From: Atkinsonella hypoxylon
Taxonomy: Eukaryota > Ascomycota > Sordariomycetes > Hypocreales > Clavicipitaceae
Length of the DNA: 64,000 bases
Direction of reading: 5' to 3'
NCBI GenBank assembly: GCA_000729835.1
Contig: JFHB01000028.1
Span: 1 to 64,000 of the forward strand
The notes under the pieces are model-generated. The model was not told where the DNA came from. It worked only from the letters and a program-made list of their open reading frames with translations, and searched no databases. This document shows, piece by piece, positions 23,583 through 33,415 of this stretch. Positions within the stretch are counted from its first letter, which is position 1; every line of letters begins with the position of its first letter. The translations under genes and the position numbers were made by a program.

Positions 23583-23983
23583 TATTAAATGTTGTAAATC
23601 AAAATAGAGCAAAAGATATTAATTGATTAAAGTAACAAAAGACTGACAAGAACCAGCAAAAAGCTGCTTGCAAAAAGTCTCGTGCCTCTGTGCTTGTCTA
23701 TATATCTAGGCGATGCGCACTCTTATAGGAAGAGGCTGCTTGTGGCATCCCCTGCAAAGCTAATATTATAACGCAAGGGGGTAACCCCGCCGCGACACAC
23801 CGGCTATTATCGTCCTAGGAAGCTAAAAAAAGCTTCCTAAATACATAAAGCTTAAAAGCTAAATTATTACCTCTGCAATTCCTAAAAATAGACTAGAGAT
23901 AAATCCCTATATATATCCTATCCCTAGGTAATTATTATGCTAACTTTTCTCTCTTTATAACAACAATAGTAGTTATTAAGAAC

Positions 23984-24208
23984 ATGCGCATAAGAAAGAG
24001 AGACAGAAGTAATAAGAACTTTAAGAAGAAATAGATTACACTTAAGAACAACAGCCTTATTATTTACTAGGTTTATAACGCTAAAGTATATATTTATATA
24101 CGCTATAAGGGCAAAAAGTATAAGTTTAAGTCTACTAATAAAGCGTTGCCACTGTTTAACGAAGAAAAAGTCAGTGCCTTATTAACACAATATGGTTACT
24201 ATAACTAA
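23984..24208 (+). pseudogene. Small MADS-box-like ORF, decayed
   Basis: From ATG 23984 to TAA 24208 is 75 codons with two in-frame TAG codons (at codons 17 and 29). The reading begins MRIRKRDRSNKNFKKK and continues with a VYNAKVYIYIRYKGKKYKF stretch. This loosely recalls the MADS/SRF fold: a basic N-terminal helix with KK, then a strand pair of the type GxxVxVxIxxxGKxYxF. Both stops could be CAG->TAG transitions. The surrounding DNA (23590-24200) is AT-rich like the RIP-affected repeats, so this may be a transposon-borne or decayed small MADS-like gene. The family call is tentative. Confidence 0.35.
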
Positions 24209-24888
24209 CAGAGTACAGCAGAATGAAAGCTTCCGGTTGCCTATGCTCGTGACAGCCACAGATGTTGCACGCCAAAGGCATAGACGAAGTTCAGCTAGGG
24301 GACAGGAGCTACGACAGAAACGTAGTTCAGAGGGGCCAGTGCTGGTAGGGAACCCATTATCAGAGCTCAGAGAAGGCACCGTGGTGGGGCTTGAAGAGGA
24401 ATAGCGCAATAAATTATGCTTGATCCTAGATGTAACTTTGCATTTACGAAGATGACGATGCTCGGCAATCTGCGGGGTGAATGTGTCATGTGCGGGTCAC
24501 AGAATGCTAGCGGCACCTATCGCTTTCGATATCTAGAAGTATTGTTGATGACGTTCTCACCATGCAAGGCCAACGTACGTGGTGCTCTGTCTTCGGCTGA
24601 GCCCAGCACGGCGTGTCTGTAGATAGATTTAGTGGTCTATGTTATTCTCTATTCCAAGCGGGTGACTCCCTAATTGTAGCGTGTCTGTTCCTGGCCGAAT
24701 CTTCACCCCAACAAATGCTGTAAGACTACACGGGTAGCCGCTCGGCATTGGCGAAGGCGTGACATGCATGCCTGAATAACCATAAAAAGGGCGGGGTATT
24801 CGACGGCTCAACATCAGAGTAAGCAGGTAAGCAGGTAAACGCGCTAGCATGAGATGTCGCTGTGTAGTTTTTTATTGTTTATTGCTAT
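24209..24888. other. Intergenic stretch, no supported gene
   Basis: Base composition returns to the genic level, but only short frames are open, on both strands (for example 24192-24404 and its complement). None matches a family I know. Confidence 0.4.
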
Positions 24889-25299
24889 TCACATCAAATC
24901 TATGACATACAGGATTGCTCTTGAACAGCCACAGCCGATTTTAGATCTTACCGAGCAGAGCAGGGGCTGGCTGCGACGGGAATGCATCAGTAAATCGAAA
25001 CAAAGACCAAGGTCCTTAATTGACTCTTGCCATCTTGACTGATCCAAAAGTTCCGGATGCGCATCAACGACCTTAACTACAATATCCCGCAGAGTCTAGT
25101 ATGATAGCTATACCTGGAACGAGCCATTACAGGCACTGGCGAAGAATTCGGAGCGTGGGCAAACGATGGCTTTGTACACTTTGTGATGATCATCGCCGCA
25201 CACAATCGTCAAATCTAAATACGTGCCGTCGTCAAAGAGTCTGTGAGCATTTAGAGAGTGTCTCAGTAAGGACGGCTGGTAACGAACTGTTTTAAGCAA
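24889..25299 (-). pseudogene. BTB/POZ-domain protein relic with its middle deleted
   Basis: The first 63 codons (25299 down to 25111) read as the start of a fungal BTB/POZ domain: LFDDGTYLDLTIVCGDD then KVYKAIVCPRSEFFASAC and NGSFQ. Two in-frame TAG codons follow. The same frame then resumes with TLRDIVVKVVDAHPELLDQ and DLGLCFDLLMHSRR, which resembles the C-terminal end of these fungal BTB proteins, and stops at 24889. Roughly 100 residues that normally lie between these parts are absent. Both ends share one frame, which points to an in-frame internal deletion followed by point decay, rather than an intron: the gap is only about 18 bp. BTB proteins of this type mediate protein-protein contacts; this copy is not functional as it stands. 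Confidence 0.62.
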
Positions 25300-25444
25300 C
25301 GCAAAAGAGCATTGCCTCGCTTTTAGGTCCTGTCCAGAGCCATGCCTGAATGAGCAATAATCATGGTATAATAGTAGTTAGTATGCCAATAAAAACGTTC
25401 ACATTCTACGACAAGGAATAGTTGTATCCTCTATTGGTGGGCTG

Positions 25445-25740
25445 TTCCAAGAAACAGAGCAATTGATTCTGTTATTTTAATCAATGTCTTGTTCCTCAGC
25501 ACCAATTGATATTGTTTACGTATTTAGTGACTCATTATGTTCCTGGGAATAAATCGATGCTGTTTACACATTTGGTGGCCCCTTGTCTTATTCCTAGGAA
25601 CACGCCAATGTGTGTTTTCTCAATTATTGTCTGGTTCCTAAGAACAAATCAATACTATTTACACACTAAGTGCATCTGTTGTTCCCAGGAACAGAGTAAT
25701 GCTGTTTGCGAGTTTAATAAACTATATTCCTGGAGCAAGT
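25445..25740. repeat. ~47-bp tandem repeat with palindromic TTCCNNGGAA core
   Basis: TTCC cores start at 25445, 25492, 25540, 25591, 25635, 25682 and 25727, giving spacings of 47, 48, 51, 44, 47 and 45 bp. Several cores are palindromic or nearly so (TTCCTAGGAA, TTCCCAGGAA, TTCCTGGGAA). They are usually followed by ACA, then a less conserved ATCAATGCTGTTTACACA-like segment. Units are diverged, so the array is old or under selection only at the core. Confidence 0.75.
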
Positions 25741-25859
25741 CATTGCCGTTTTTTTGTTTCTTGTTTAAGGATCTCTCAATGCCAGGTACAAGGAAGGGTA
25801 GCATTGTGGCTTCGGGTCATAGCGTTATGCCAAAAGCTTAACAAATTTAGAAACCTTAA

Positions 25860-28305
25860 ATCTACTCGCTAGCTTTCATTAGGGGATATCATGCCCCCTA
25901 ACTTGCGGCGGTTATTGAACCAATGTCGTTGTCCTTTGTGGTGGCTTCATCAGACACATAGAGACAAGCTTCGCTCTCCTGTTTCCTGTATCATGCTCTT
26001 AGATTAGCCGAAAGACAGTTGTGCAACTAATCATAGAGGCCGCGTCATTTCGAGGGTGCCTAATTATAGCAAAATTGTTGACGATTGATTGGACAGACTA
26101 GGCGCCTTAATCATGTCGAAGCAGATAAAACGGGACTAGACCAGTTTCATGCCTTAGGCAAAGACTTGGCACCTCATCGAAAAGGCCACTTTGCGCTTTG
26201 TTGTACAGTACCTTTGCACGCCTGCTGATCGTCCAAAAACGCCCACTATCAACGTGGCTTCAGGCGTTCCGTTCCAGATCCATGAATACCTATCGTGCCG
26301 CCCAATTACTGCCGAACGACTAAACGACTAAACGATATGTTAGCATTCATATCTTCGGTGGTCGCTAGTGGCAATGGTAGCGGAGACTCAGGAGGTGGAG
26401 GTGCAGGTGATGTAAGTAGTAGCAACGATCCTCTATCCCGCTGCTTCTTCTTCTTCATATCCTAAAGTATGGACCGAGCACGATGCGATCGTTCAGAAGC
26501 AGATAAGCTACCGCTATGGAGAAATAAAGAATTGAACGTTCACAGAAATGTTGCTGGTTAGCTTTATATTACTACTTGAGCCGCCAGCATACCGCAGGAT
26601 GCATATGGTCGGCCTTCTGCAGAACGCATGGGTTTGCGGGCTTTGTAGACTAGCCCACTGAATTGCGTCAGTATAACATTCGTCACCTTGACGTGATGCC
26701 AGCTGCAGCTGCCATCTTGAAACAGGTAGACAGCAGGAAATGATGAAGGGGGGCAGAGTAGATTTTCTGCCTTAGGCAGTAACTGAGCTCGGCTCTAGCC
26801 GAAAGAGCCACAAGACCTTTATGTACATCTGCACAATCCCTCGTCCATGTCTGACCCCGTCCAAAAATGACCGTTCTAACTTGGCTTTAGATATTCTAAG
26901 TCTATCAATATCACTGACGGCCGATTACCACCAGGCCTCTAAGCTGTTGGCTCCATTACGATCGATTCTATAACCAGCATGCGTCTGTCCCAAGACTGCG
27001 TCTGTGTGTTGTGTTGTCTATATATATATTGCTACTTGACTTATGCCTGAACTATATCCTATGTCAAATGCCGGACGGCCATTCTCTAATATGCTTAGCA
27101 GTTGGCAATGTTTCCATGTTATTGCGTTCTACTGCTGGCTTTGCTGCCTTAGTTGGAGATGCTGTCCTCCGTGATTTTCCACTTGTAGCTGCCTCTCAAT
27201 CTGCTATTCTGTCATGCTCCCTGCTATGGACTGAGGCTACAGACTAGCTTCCGTAACAATCCGTCGACATTTGCACCGCTTCATATGCCGTCACCATAAC
27301 TGGGATTCTTTATCGATAATAAATCGAGATGGGTTTCTTGCTTTGTGCTAGCACTAGAGACGCTCTCATGTTTCTTCACGGAACGCAGATGCAAAACTAG
27401 GAAACATCTATGCCATAACCCCTCCGTAACATCCGCTACTATATAACCGTCTGGAGATAAAACTCCCTCCTTGATTCTTCCTGGACGTTTCACCGTCGTA
27501 CCCAGCTCTTGCGGGAAGAAGGTGCTCCAAAATAGTACATTGTCCCCCCATTAACAACACATAAGATAAGTGTCGCTTCTGTTGTGTTTGTAAGGATGCG
27601 CGTCGCAGGATCAGAGAGTTGCGCATTAGTAACTTCTGATGGGGGCCAGAACAAATTGTCCTTTAAGGGTCTATCGTTAGAATGATTCGCGGGGAGGGTT
27701 AAAGAACGGGGACGCCTAGATCGAGCAAGACAAATAGAAGAAGCAGTACAAAGCGAACGGGCAGGGCGAGTCAATCGTGGTCGGAATTAACAAAGGAATA
27801 GGTGTCTGGGGCGAGGAGGTGGCACATGTCGCAAACGCCTTATCATGTCGACCATCATCTGATCCTGATGAGCTCTGGTGGTTTGTTCAACTGGCTGCGT
27901 CGTTGTCCCCATTGTGATGCTGCGTCTTTCGCTGGAAGGTTGTGAGATTCTTGGCAGAAAAGTCGTTCTAACCTCATTTAGATAACGTAAATTACTCTAG
28001 AGGCTGGTTCCAATTTCGGACATAGGGACCGAGAACTGTTGGTTCTAACACCGTAGAATCGCTTAGTCTTAAGAAGGACCAACAGTTAGTTGAAATGCGT
28101 GCTCTTATCTCTATTTAATCACGTTAAACATTCATAAGTTTCTATGCTTCTGAGCCAAATAAGAGTCTTACCACAGCTATATTAAAGCACGATATTCATC
28201 TCGAGGCAATCATAAATTCCACCAGAAACAAAATCTCATAGATGTTCTTAAATGATGTCCACGGCTAATAGCGAATGGATTATATCAACTGACTTTAAAC
28301 CCCAA
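25860..28305. other. Long intergenic stretch with a diverged duplicated segment
   Basis: No convincing gene. Two segments, about 26148-26262 and 26766-26888, look like diverged direct copies: both begin with TGCCTTAGGCA and share GTCCAAAAA, then a CTTGGCTT/CGTGGCTT block. The frames at 27011-27247 and 27281-27774 do not resemble known proteins, and the latter overlap each other. Confidence 0.4.
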
Positions 28306-29167
28306 CTATCCTCGCATCTCATGGGCTGTTGTCCCGGGCAACTCTTGAGGAGGGTATGGTGCATAGCCTGATCTATTATAGAGGCGACCTTTCCTAGGTA
28401 CAGCAGAGTATTGGGCCGAGTTTTGAGGCTCATTCGGGCGCCGCTTACAGAGAACCAGAATAGCTCCTAATGCCGCCAGCAGCGCAGCTCCCAGAGCCCC
28501 TCCGACTGCTCCCCCAACCACTGCCGTATTATCTTTCGGGCATGCTGTACTCGACGGGCTGCTCATTGATGTTGTGCTGGAAGTCGCCGTGGGTGTGGAT
28601 GTAAACACTACTGTGCCTGAAGATACAACCGTTACCGTTTTCGTCTCGCCGAATTGGAACGTGCCGAGGTCCGCGCTCACTTGCATAGTCTGGTTGTCAC
28701 AGCAATTTGTCGTGTCATTATAACTGCGACAGCAGTAGGCGCCTCCTTGGTTGCATTGCAAAACATTGTACAACTTAACAGAAGAGCCAGCCTTGCCTAA
28801 TGTTTGCACATATAAAATAAGCAAATGACTCCGAGTTAACAAAAACCTAACCTAGTCACTTACCTTGACAAAGCTGGGGACAGTTCTTATCTTTTCCCGT
28901 GGGATCTGTACAGCCATTTGCATACATCATGCCTGTATATCCAGTGTCCTGCGCTAAACAAAGGCCGCCTGATTTTAAGCAAATGTCGGGCCGTCCCTTG
29001 CCTAAGGCGCAACAGGCGCTGACTTCGGCATTAGGGTCGCAAGGCTGCATGCTATCGTCAGCAGCCTTTCTGCCGTCCAACGAATAACATTGTTTCGCGG
29101 CTTGCGACGAGGGGGCCAGGAGAAGGACTCCCGTAGCGGCAGCGAGAAAATCTCGCAGGGAAAACAT
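28306..29167 (-). CDS. Secreted/one-TM cysteine-rich surface protein, 264 aa
   Basis: Exon 1 is 28864-29167 and exon 2 is 28306-28796. The 67-bp intron has a perfect GTAAGT donor and a TTAG acceptor. Residues 1-23 are a clear signal peptide ending in SSQA. The ectodomain has a cysteine pattern (QCYSLDG...CDP...CCALG...CLK..GLC) shared by a fungal family of small cell-surface proteins, then a second Cys cluster (YCCRSYNDTTNCCD). A Ser/Thr-rich stalk follows (about residues 130-175), likely O-glycosylated. One Gly/Ala-rich membrane helix at about 180-203 ends in CKRR, and the cytoplasmic tail is short and basic. The layout suggests a plasma-membrane sensor or wall-linked protein. No ligand or partner can be inferred. 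A TATA-like tataaat lies near 29283, about 115 bp upstream. Confidence 0.82.
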
Positions 29168-29299
29168 CCTGCTCAGGCGGTGTCGACAATAGTCTCGATA
29201 TTACATGAGGCAGCGGGACGGATTGTGACAATTACAGAAGCACGGTGCTTCGCAGTGGCTCGCGGGGGCGGCAGCTGGTCAATATAAATGAATCTAGTA

Positions 29300-30540
29300 G
29301 GGCGTACGTAACAGATCATCTTGGATCCCTATCCATGATTGGTAACTCTGTTTAATATAGAGATGTCCTGCATAACTCCTATTCTGTCTGACCTCCCTAT
29401 GCACAGCAGGCTAAGCGCTTACTTCGTGCATAGTGTTGAGGGGGTCCTGGGCGAATTGACATGGCTTCAGCCAATATCAGCAGATATCAGCTCGCTGGCT
29501 TCCAGTCCTTGGCAAACGGCGCGGCCAGCTCATTGCTGCCATAGCTATGTCCCGAAATCACTCTACATTCCCATGCCGCGACTGGAAATACGTTTCAAGC
29601 TGCTGTTGATGCTTACGGTACACGCTTGGAGGCCAGTTAGCTGGGTGACGCAGAGTATCCCTAATCGGAGCTGTAAAAAATCGCTGTATTTTTCCGGACC
29701 CACAATTGTGATGCAGCTACATCCCTCCCCACGTAATTTATATATGGAGGGAGGTCTAGCAACCGCAATAGCACTCTAAGAACCTTATATGGGATGCATT
29801 TACGCTATTAAATTTATATGTATATAATAAAAGAAAACGGCAGAAATCTCGTTTTTAAGCGAATTAGCTATAGCCTAGGCGTAGGCTGCAGAGCAATTAA
29901 CAAAAATCACAATACAATAGACTTTATTGTAGTAAGGGGTATAGCTTCTATAACTTTATGTGTGTTTTACACTATAGGGAGTACGCAAACACGCAGCAAC
30001 GGATTTTAGAATACGCAGCAGCAAGTATTTTTGTGAGGATCTTACTAGTAAAAGTCGATATTTTCGGGCCAGAGGACTACAGGAATAGGCGCACCATGCG
30101 GGCGAGCAAACGATATTAATGATATCACGATCAAGTACGAACGGTGGTTTCTAGATTCGACCTTTTTGCTCCAGAGGCTGCTAGGACGTTTTCACAAGCC
30201 TCTCAACAACTTTCGAGTCTCGTAGGCGAAGAGCACAGCATACAGTGTCGAACAAAGCCCCAGCACAGAGTGCTGCCGCACTTCTACAAAAAAATAAATT
30301 CTGAAAGCCGTTTTTGAACTTTACATATTGTCTTGATCATAAACATAGCCGAGGCTATTAATATTAACAAGGAAATAGACTAGCGTTTAGTTAACATAAA
30401 GATCGTTAACGCGAAAACATGGCCAGATCTCTTACCAAAGAGCAACAAGAATCTCATCAGTCATTCAAAATTTGTCTCCACTAGTTGAAACACACCGAGG
30501 GAAATGAGGACATAAGTGACGCTTTGAATAAAGCGTACAC
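29300..30540. other. Intergenic stretch, no supported gene
   Basis: Contains an AT-rich block (29800-30020) that looks inserted. The open frames at 29339-29779 and 29818-30009 have no protein-like features. Confidence 0.4.
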
Positions 30541-30550
30541 GAAATGCTGC

Positions 30551-30785
30551 ATCGGGCCTTTGAAAGGAGCCACGTTAGGGCGATACAAGTGCTACTAGAC
30601 GAGGGAGCAGACGTTAACACCTAGGGAGGAGAGTATAGCAATTCCTCTTCAATCCGCTCCCTACAGAGCTGTTGCTGCTGGAGAAAGGGGCGTATGTAAA
30701 TGCGCTCTTCATGCTGCTGCTTCTTTCATAGGCCATATTAAGATCACGCAGCTGCTGCGCAAGGGACGGACGTTAACACCTAAGA
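30551..30785 (+). pseudogene. Ankyrin-repeat protein relic
   Basis: Pieces of at least three ankyrin repeats can be read on the plus strand in shifting frames: HVRAIQVLLDEGADVNT near 30573-30630, LLLLEKGAYVNA near 30664-30705, and GHIKITQLL near 30730-30760. TAG stops and frameshifts separate them. Fungal subtelomeres often carry long NACHT/ankyrin genes; this is a short remnant of one. Confidence 0.6.
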
Positions 30786-31043
30786 TAGATAGATAGATTT
30801 ATTACGGAAAGCAGTAGGGTTAGGAGGTGAAGTGTAGCTGCTTGCTTTGCTCCTTCGCAATAAGAGCGTCCGAGGGAGTAAGTGATGTTCTATCCTTTCC
30901 TATTAGATGCTTCTCATTAAATTGTTCAGTTATTGGTAATTGAACTCGCTATGTACTTTGATGTACTGTATCGCAAAGATATATCGTTTAATAGCAGCTT
31001 TATCAGCGGTAAATAGGAGAATGTCCCTAGTAAAGGTCTTTCC

Positions 31044-31486
31044 GGGGTTCCAGTAAATCTCAGGTCTAGACTATGTGTGCGCTGGTCTAGGTGGGGTGTA
31101 TTTTTGGCCAGAATGGCCGGCGGTGAAGATTTAAGTATATACTTAGCGCATACTAAGTATAGATAAAACTTATAGTGTATTAGTGTAAATTAAAAATCTT
31201 TATAAGAAAAGAGAGGTTATCTTATATAGCTAGTATATATAGTATGCCTAGTATATATACTCTATATACACTACATAAAGAAGTAGTGTAATATGCTACT
31301 AATACTTAAGAAGAGAGAGGTTATTTTATATAGACAGTATATATACAGTATATTGTAATACTTGTCTTAATATTATGTGATCTTTATATGCTTGGTATAT
31401 GCAGGGAATATGCTATTCTGCCCAAAAATACACCCCTTCTGGACCAGCGCACACATAGTCTGGACCTGAGATTTATTGTACGCGGG
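31044..31486. mobile_element. MITE, 443 bp, with ~70-bp terminal inverted repeats
   Basis: The left end reads GGGGTTCCAGTAAATCTCAG. The right end reads the same inward from the other side (CTGAGATTTATTGTACGCGG). The inverted match extends about 70 bp and includes tatgtgtgcgctggtc. GTCTTTCC flanks both sides (31036-31043 and 31487-31494), an 8-bp target duplication as made by hAT-type transposases. The AT-rich centre has no ORF. A related copy lies at 54044-54336. Confidence 0.82.
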
Positions 31487-31560
31487 GTCTTTCCCTCTAT
31501 ATTACTTGTTGCATTACGTAGCAGACTATTACCGCCTATTTCGGTATACATTTGGGCCAT

Positions 31561-31743
31561 TTAAGGTGAGGAAGAAGCTTCATCGGTAGCTTCGAAGTTA
31601 ACTGCAGCTTGGGCCGACGCTTTTCCTGCGCCTATTATGCCGATAAATTCGGCTGGCATTATCGTCTTGGTGGTGAAGGCGTCATGTGAACATGCGATTT
31701 TCACCCTTTCTGCTTTGACCGGGTTTTTCAATTTATTGGCCAT
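31561..31743 (-). CDS. Possible 60-aa hypothetical protein
   Basis: A short open frame with balanced composition (begins MANKLKNPVKAERVKIAC). No signal peptide and no known motif. It lies between the MITE and the P450 gene. Weak support. Confidence 0.2.
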   Translation of the reverse strand: MANKLKNPVKAERVKIACSHDAFTTKTIMPAEFIGIIGAGKASAQAAVNFEATDEASSSP

Positions 31744-32047
31744 TTTGACGAGATAGCTGCCGCCGGTTGCCGCTGGAGAGAATCATCAGCATTGGCATGT
31801 ATATTCCCATTAACACCAATACCGTCAGGCATCGACATTTTTACCAATAAGTACTATTAACTCGTATTATATTTTATATTGGATGAAATATGTGAAGACT
31901 TTGTTTTCAGCGATTATGAGCACATTGGCAGAAGCATACCAAATATTAACAACCGGCAGGCATAGGGATTAGCATCTCTCGCTTCACAGCATTACTTCAC
32001 TATTCATACGAAACCGCCGGCCCCTTCACTCAAGCTCACAGTCTTCA

Positions 32048-33415
32048 TTAATCCCTTACCGTAATCCTCGTTTTCATCTCAACTGGCCGATAATTGAACC
32101 ACCCATCCCGTACCAACTCATACTTCTCATCGACCAGTGCAAAATCCACCCTCTTTATCAACATGGCCAGCACGAGCACACTCCACTGCCACGCATAGTG
32201 CTTGCCGACGCATTCTCTCTTCCCGTTCCCAAACCACTTCTTCGCTCCCTCGGGTAGCCGCTCCACTTGTTCACCCATCATTCTCTCAGGCTTAAACGCT
32301 AATGGGTCCTCGAACACGCTCGGGTCGCGATTAACACCCGCCATTACTATAATCAAGGGCTGGTTATGTGCGATTTGGTATTTCCCTCCTGCAAGTTGGA
32401 CGGGCGCTTTGGAATCGCTGGGGATTGGCTCGATGTTGAAGCCTGGTGCTGCGAAGGACAGACGCAGAGATTCGCGCACCACCCCCTGGATATACTTGAG
32501 ATTATCAAAGTCCTCGACGGCCAGTTCGCGGTTCGGGGCAACAGTATTGAGTTCCTGGCGTGCACGACTGATGACTCCAGGATTTCGGATCAGTAACAAG
32601 ATGGCCGTGGTGAGAAGACATGGCGCAGTACTGCTTCCGATAGGCATGGACACTATCTCGTCGATAACTTGTGCATCTGTCAGCTTTTTCCTAGTCTCGG
32701 GGTCTTCGTGGTTTAGCATGGCGGTAAGCACATCCTTGCGGTTTGTTGGATTCTTCCTCCTGTATTCCACAACGTCACTGGCGTACGTGCGCATTGCCTT
32801 GATAGCAGTCTTGAATTTATTTCTGTACAAAAAATTTAGTACTGCTGGCCGGGTAGGACGCATGATAGCTTCGGCCGTCGCGTGTTCCATTGCTTGCAGC
32901 ATCGGGTGTTCGGGCCCGTCTAGGCAGTTGAGCCTCTGGCCAAATAGCACCAGGGTTGTTGCTTCAAGATTTAGCCGCTGTAGCTCACCCAGAGGCGCAG
33001 CTACATGAACTCCTTTCTTCTTCCACTTTTCAATGAGCTCATTAGCTGTGTCTCGCATCTCGATGAAGCTCTGCCGCCGCATCGTTTCGGCGGACAAATG
33101 AGGTGCTATGATGCGATGAGCAATTCCCCAGCTGGGCTCATTGTCAAATGCCGTGAAGAGGGCATCGTGCACAGCTGCGCGGATCTCGACAACAGGTCCT
33201 CCTACGTATTTTCGGAATCGTTTCTCATCACACAGCTCCTGGGCAAGCGCAACGCTGGCGACGAAAATGATGGCATGCCCCAGGACCTTGATCTGAAAGA
33301 TCTCCCCATACTCCTCTGAGAGCTTCTTCAGTGACGTCCAAGTGTTACTGGGAGATACATCAAAGATATTACCCAGCACTGGAACCCCTGACGGTTGCGG
33401 AATTGGCTGCGACAT
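32048..33415 (-). CDS. Cytochrome P450, CYP505-type heme domain without reductase, 455 aa
   Basis: Intronless. The N-terminus starts straight at the proline-rich entry (PIPQPSGVPVLGNIFDV) with no membrane anchor, as in the soluble heme domain of P450BM3/CYP505 fusion enzymes. The K-helix ExxR is VRESLRL, the PERF-like box is FKPERMM, and the heme loop is FGNGKRECVG with the axial cysteine at about residue 402. The I-helix reads PIGSSTAP in place of the usual AGxET, so the acidic residue next to the Thr is missing. The protein stops where the heme domain ends; no FMN/FAD reductase follows in any frame toward 31.5 kb. It would therefore need a separate CPR. It is probably an oxidase acting on a fatty acyl or polyketide chain. 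It is divergent from the M20 gene across 1.1 kb, next to the PKS. Confidence 0.92.
   Translation of the reverse strand: MSQPIPQPSGVPVLGNIFDVSPSNTWTSLKKLSEEYGEIFQIKVLGHAIIFVASVALAQELCDEKRFRKYVGGPVVEIRAAVHDALFTAFDNEPSWGIAHRIIAPHLSAETMRRQSFIEMRDTANELIEKWKKKGVHVAAPLGELQRLNLEATTLVLFGQRLNCLDGPEHPMLQAMEHATAEAIMRPTRPAVLNFLYRNKFKTAIKAMRTYASDVVEYRRKNPTNRKDVLTAMLNHEDPETRKKLTDAQVIDEIVSMPIGSSTAPCLLTTAILLLIRNPGVISRARQELNTVAPNRELAVEDFDNLKYIQGVVRESLRLSFAAPGFNIEPIPSDSKAPVQLAGGKYQIAHNQPLIIVMAGVNRDPSVFEDPLAFKPERMMGEQVERLPEGAKKWFGNGKRECVGKHYAWQWSVLVLAMLIKRVDFALVDEKYELVRDGWFNYRPVEMKTRITVRD

Noticed and set aside
25445..25740. CRISPR-like array
   Set aside because: Eukaryotic sequence; spacers are themselves diverged copies of the unit, not unique, and there are no cas genes.
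29339..29779. 146-codon plus-strand ORF
   Set aside because: No domain, no splice partners, composition not protein-like; taken as chance.
32202..33008. 268-codon plus-strand ORF
   Set aside because: It is antisense to the P450 gene and has no features of its own.
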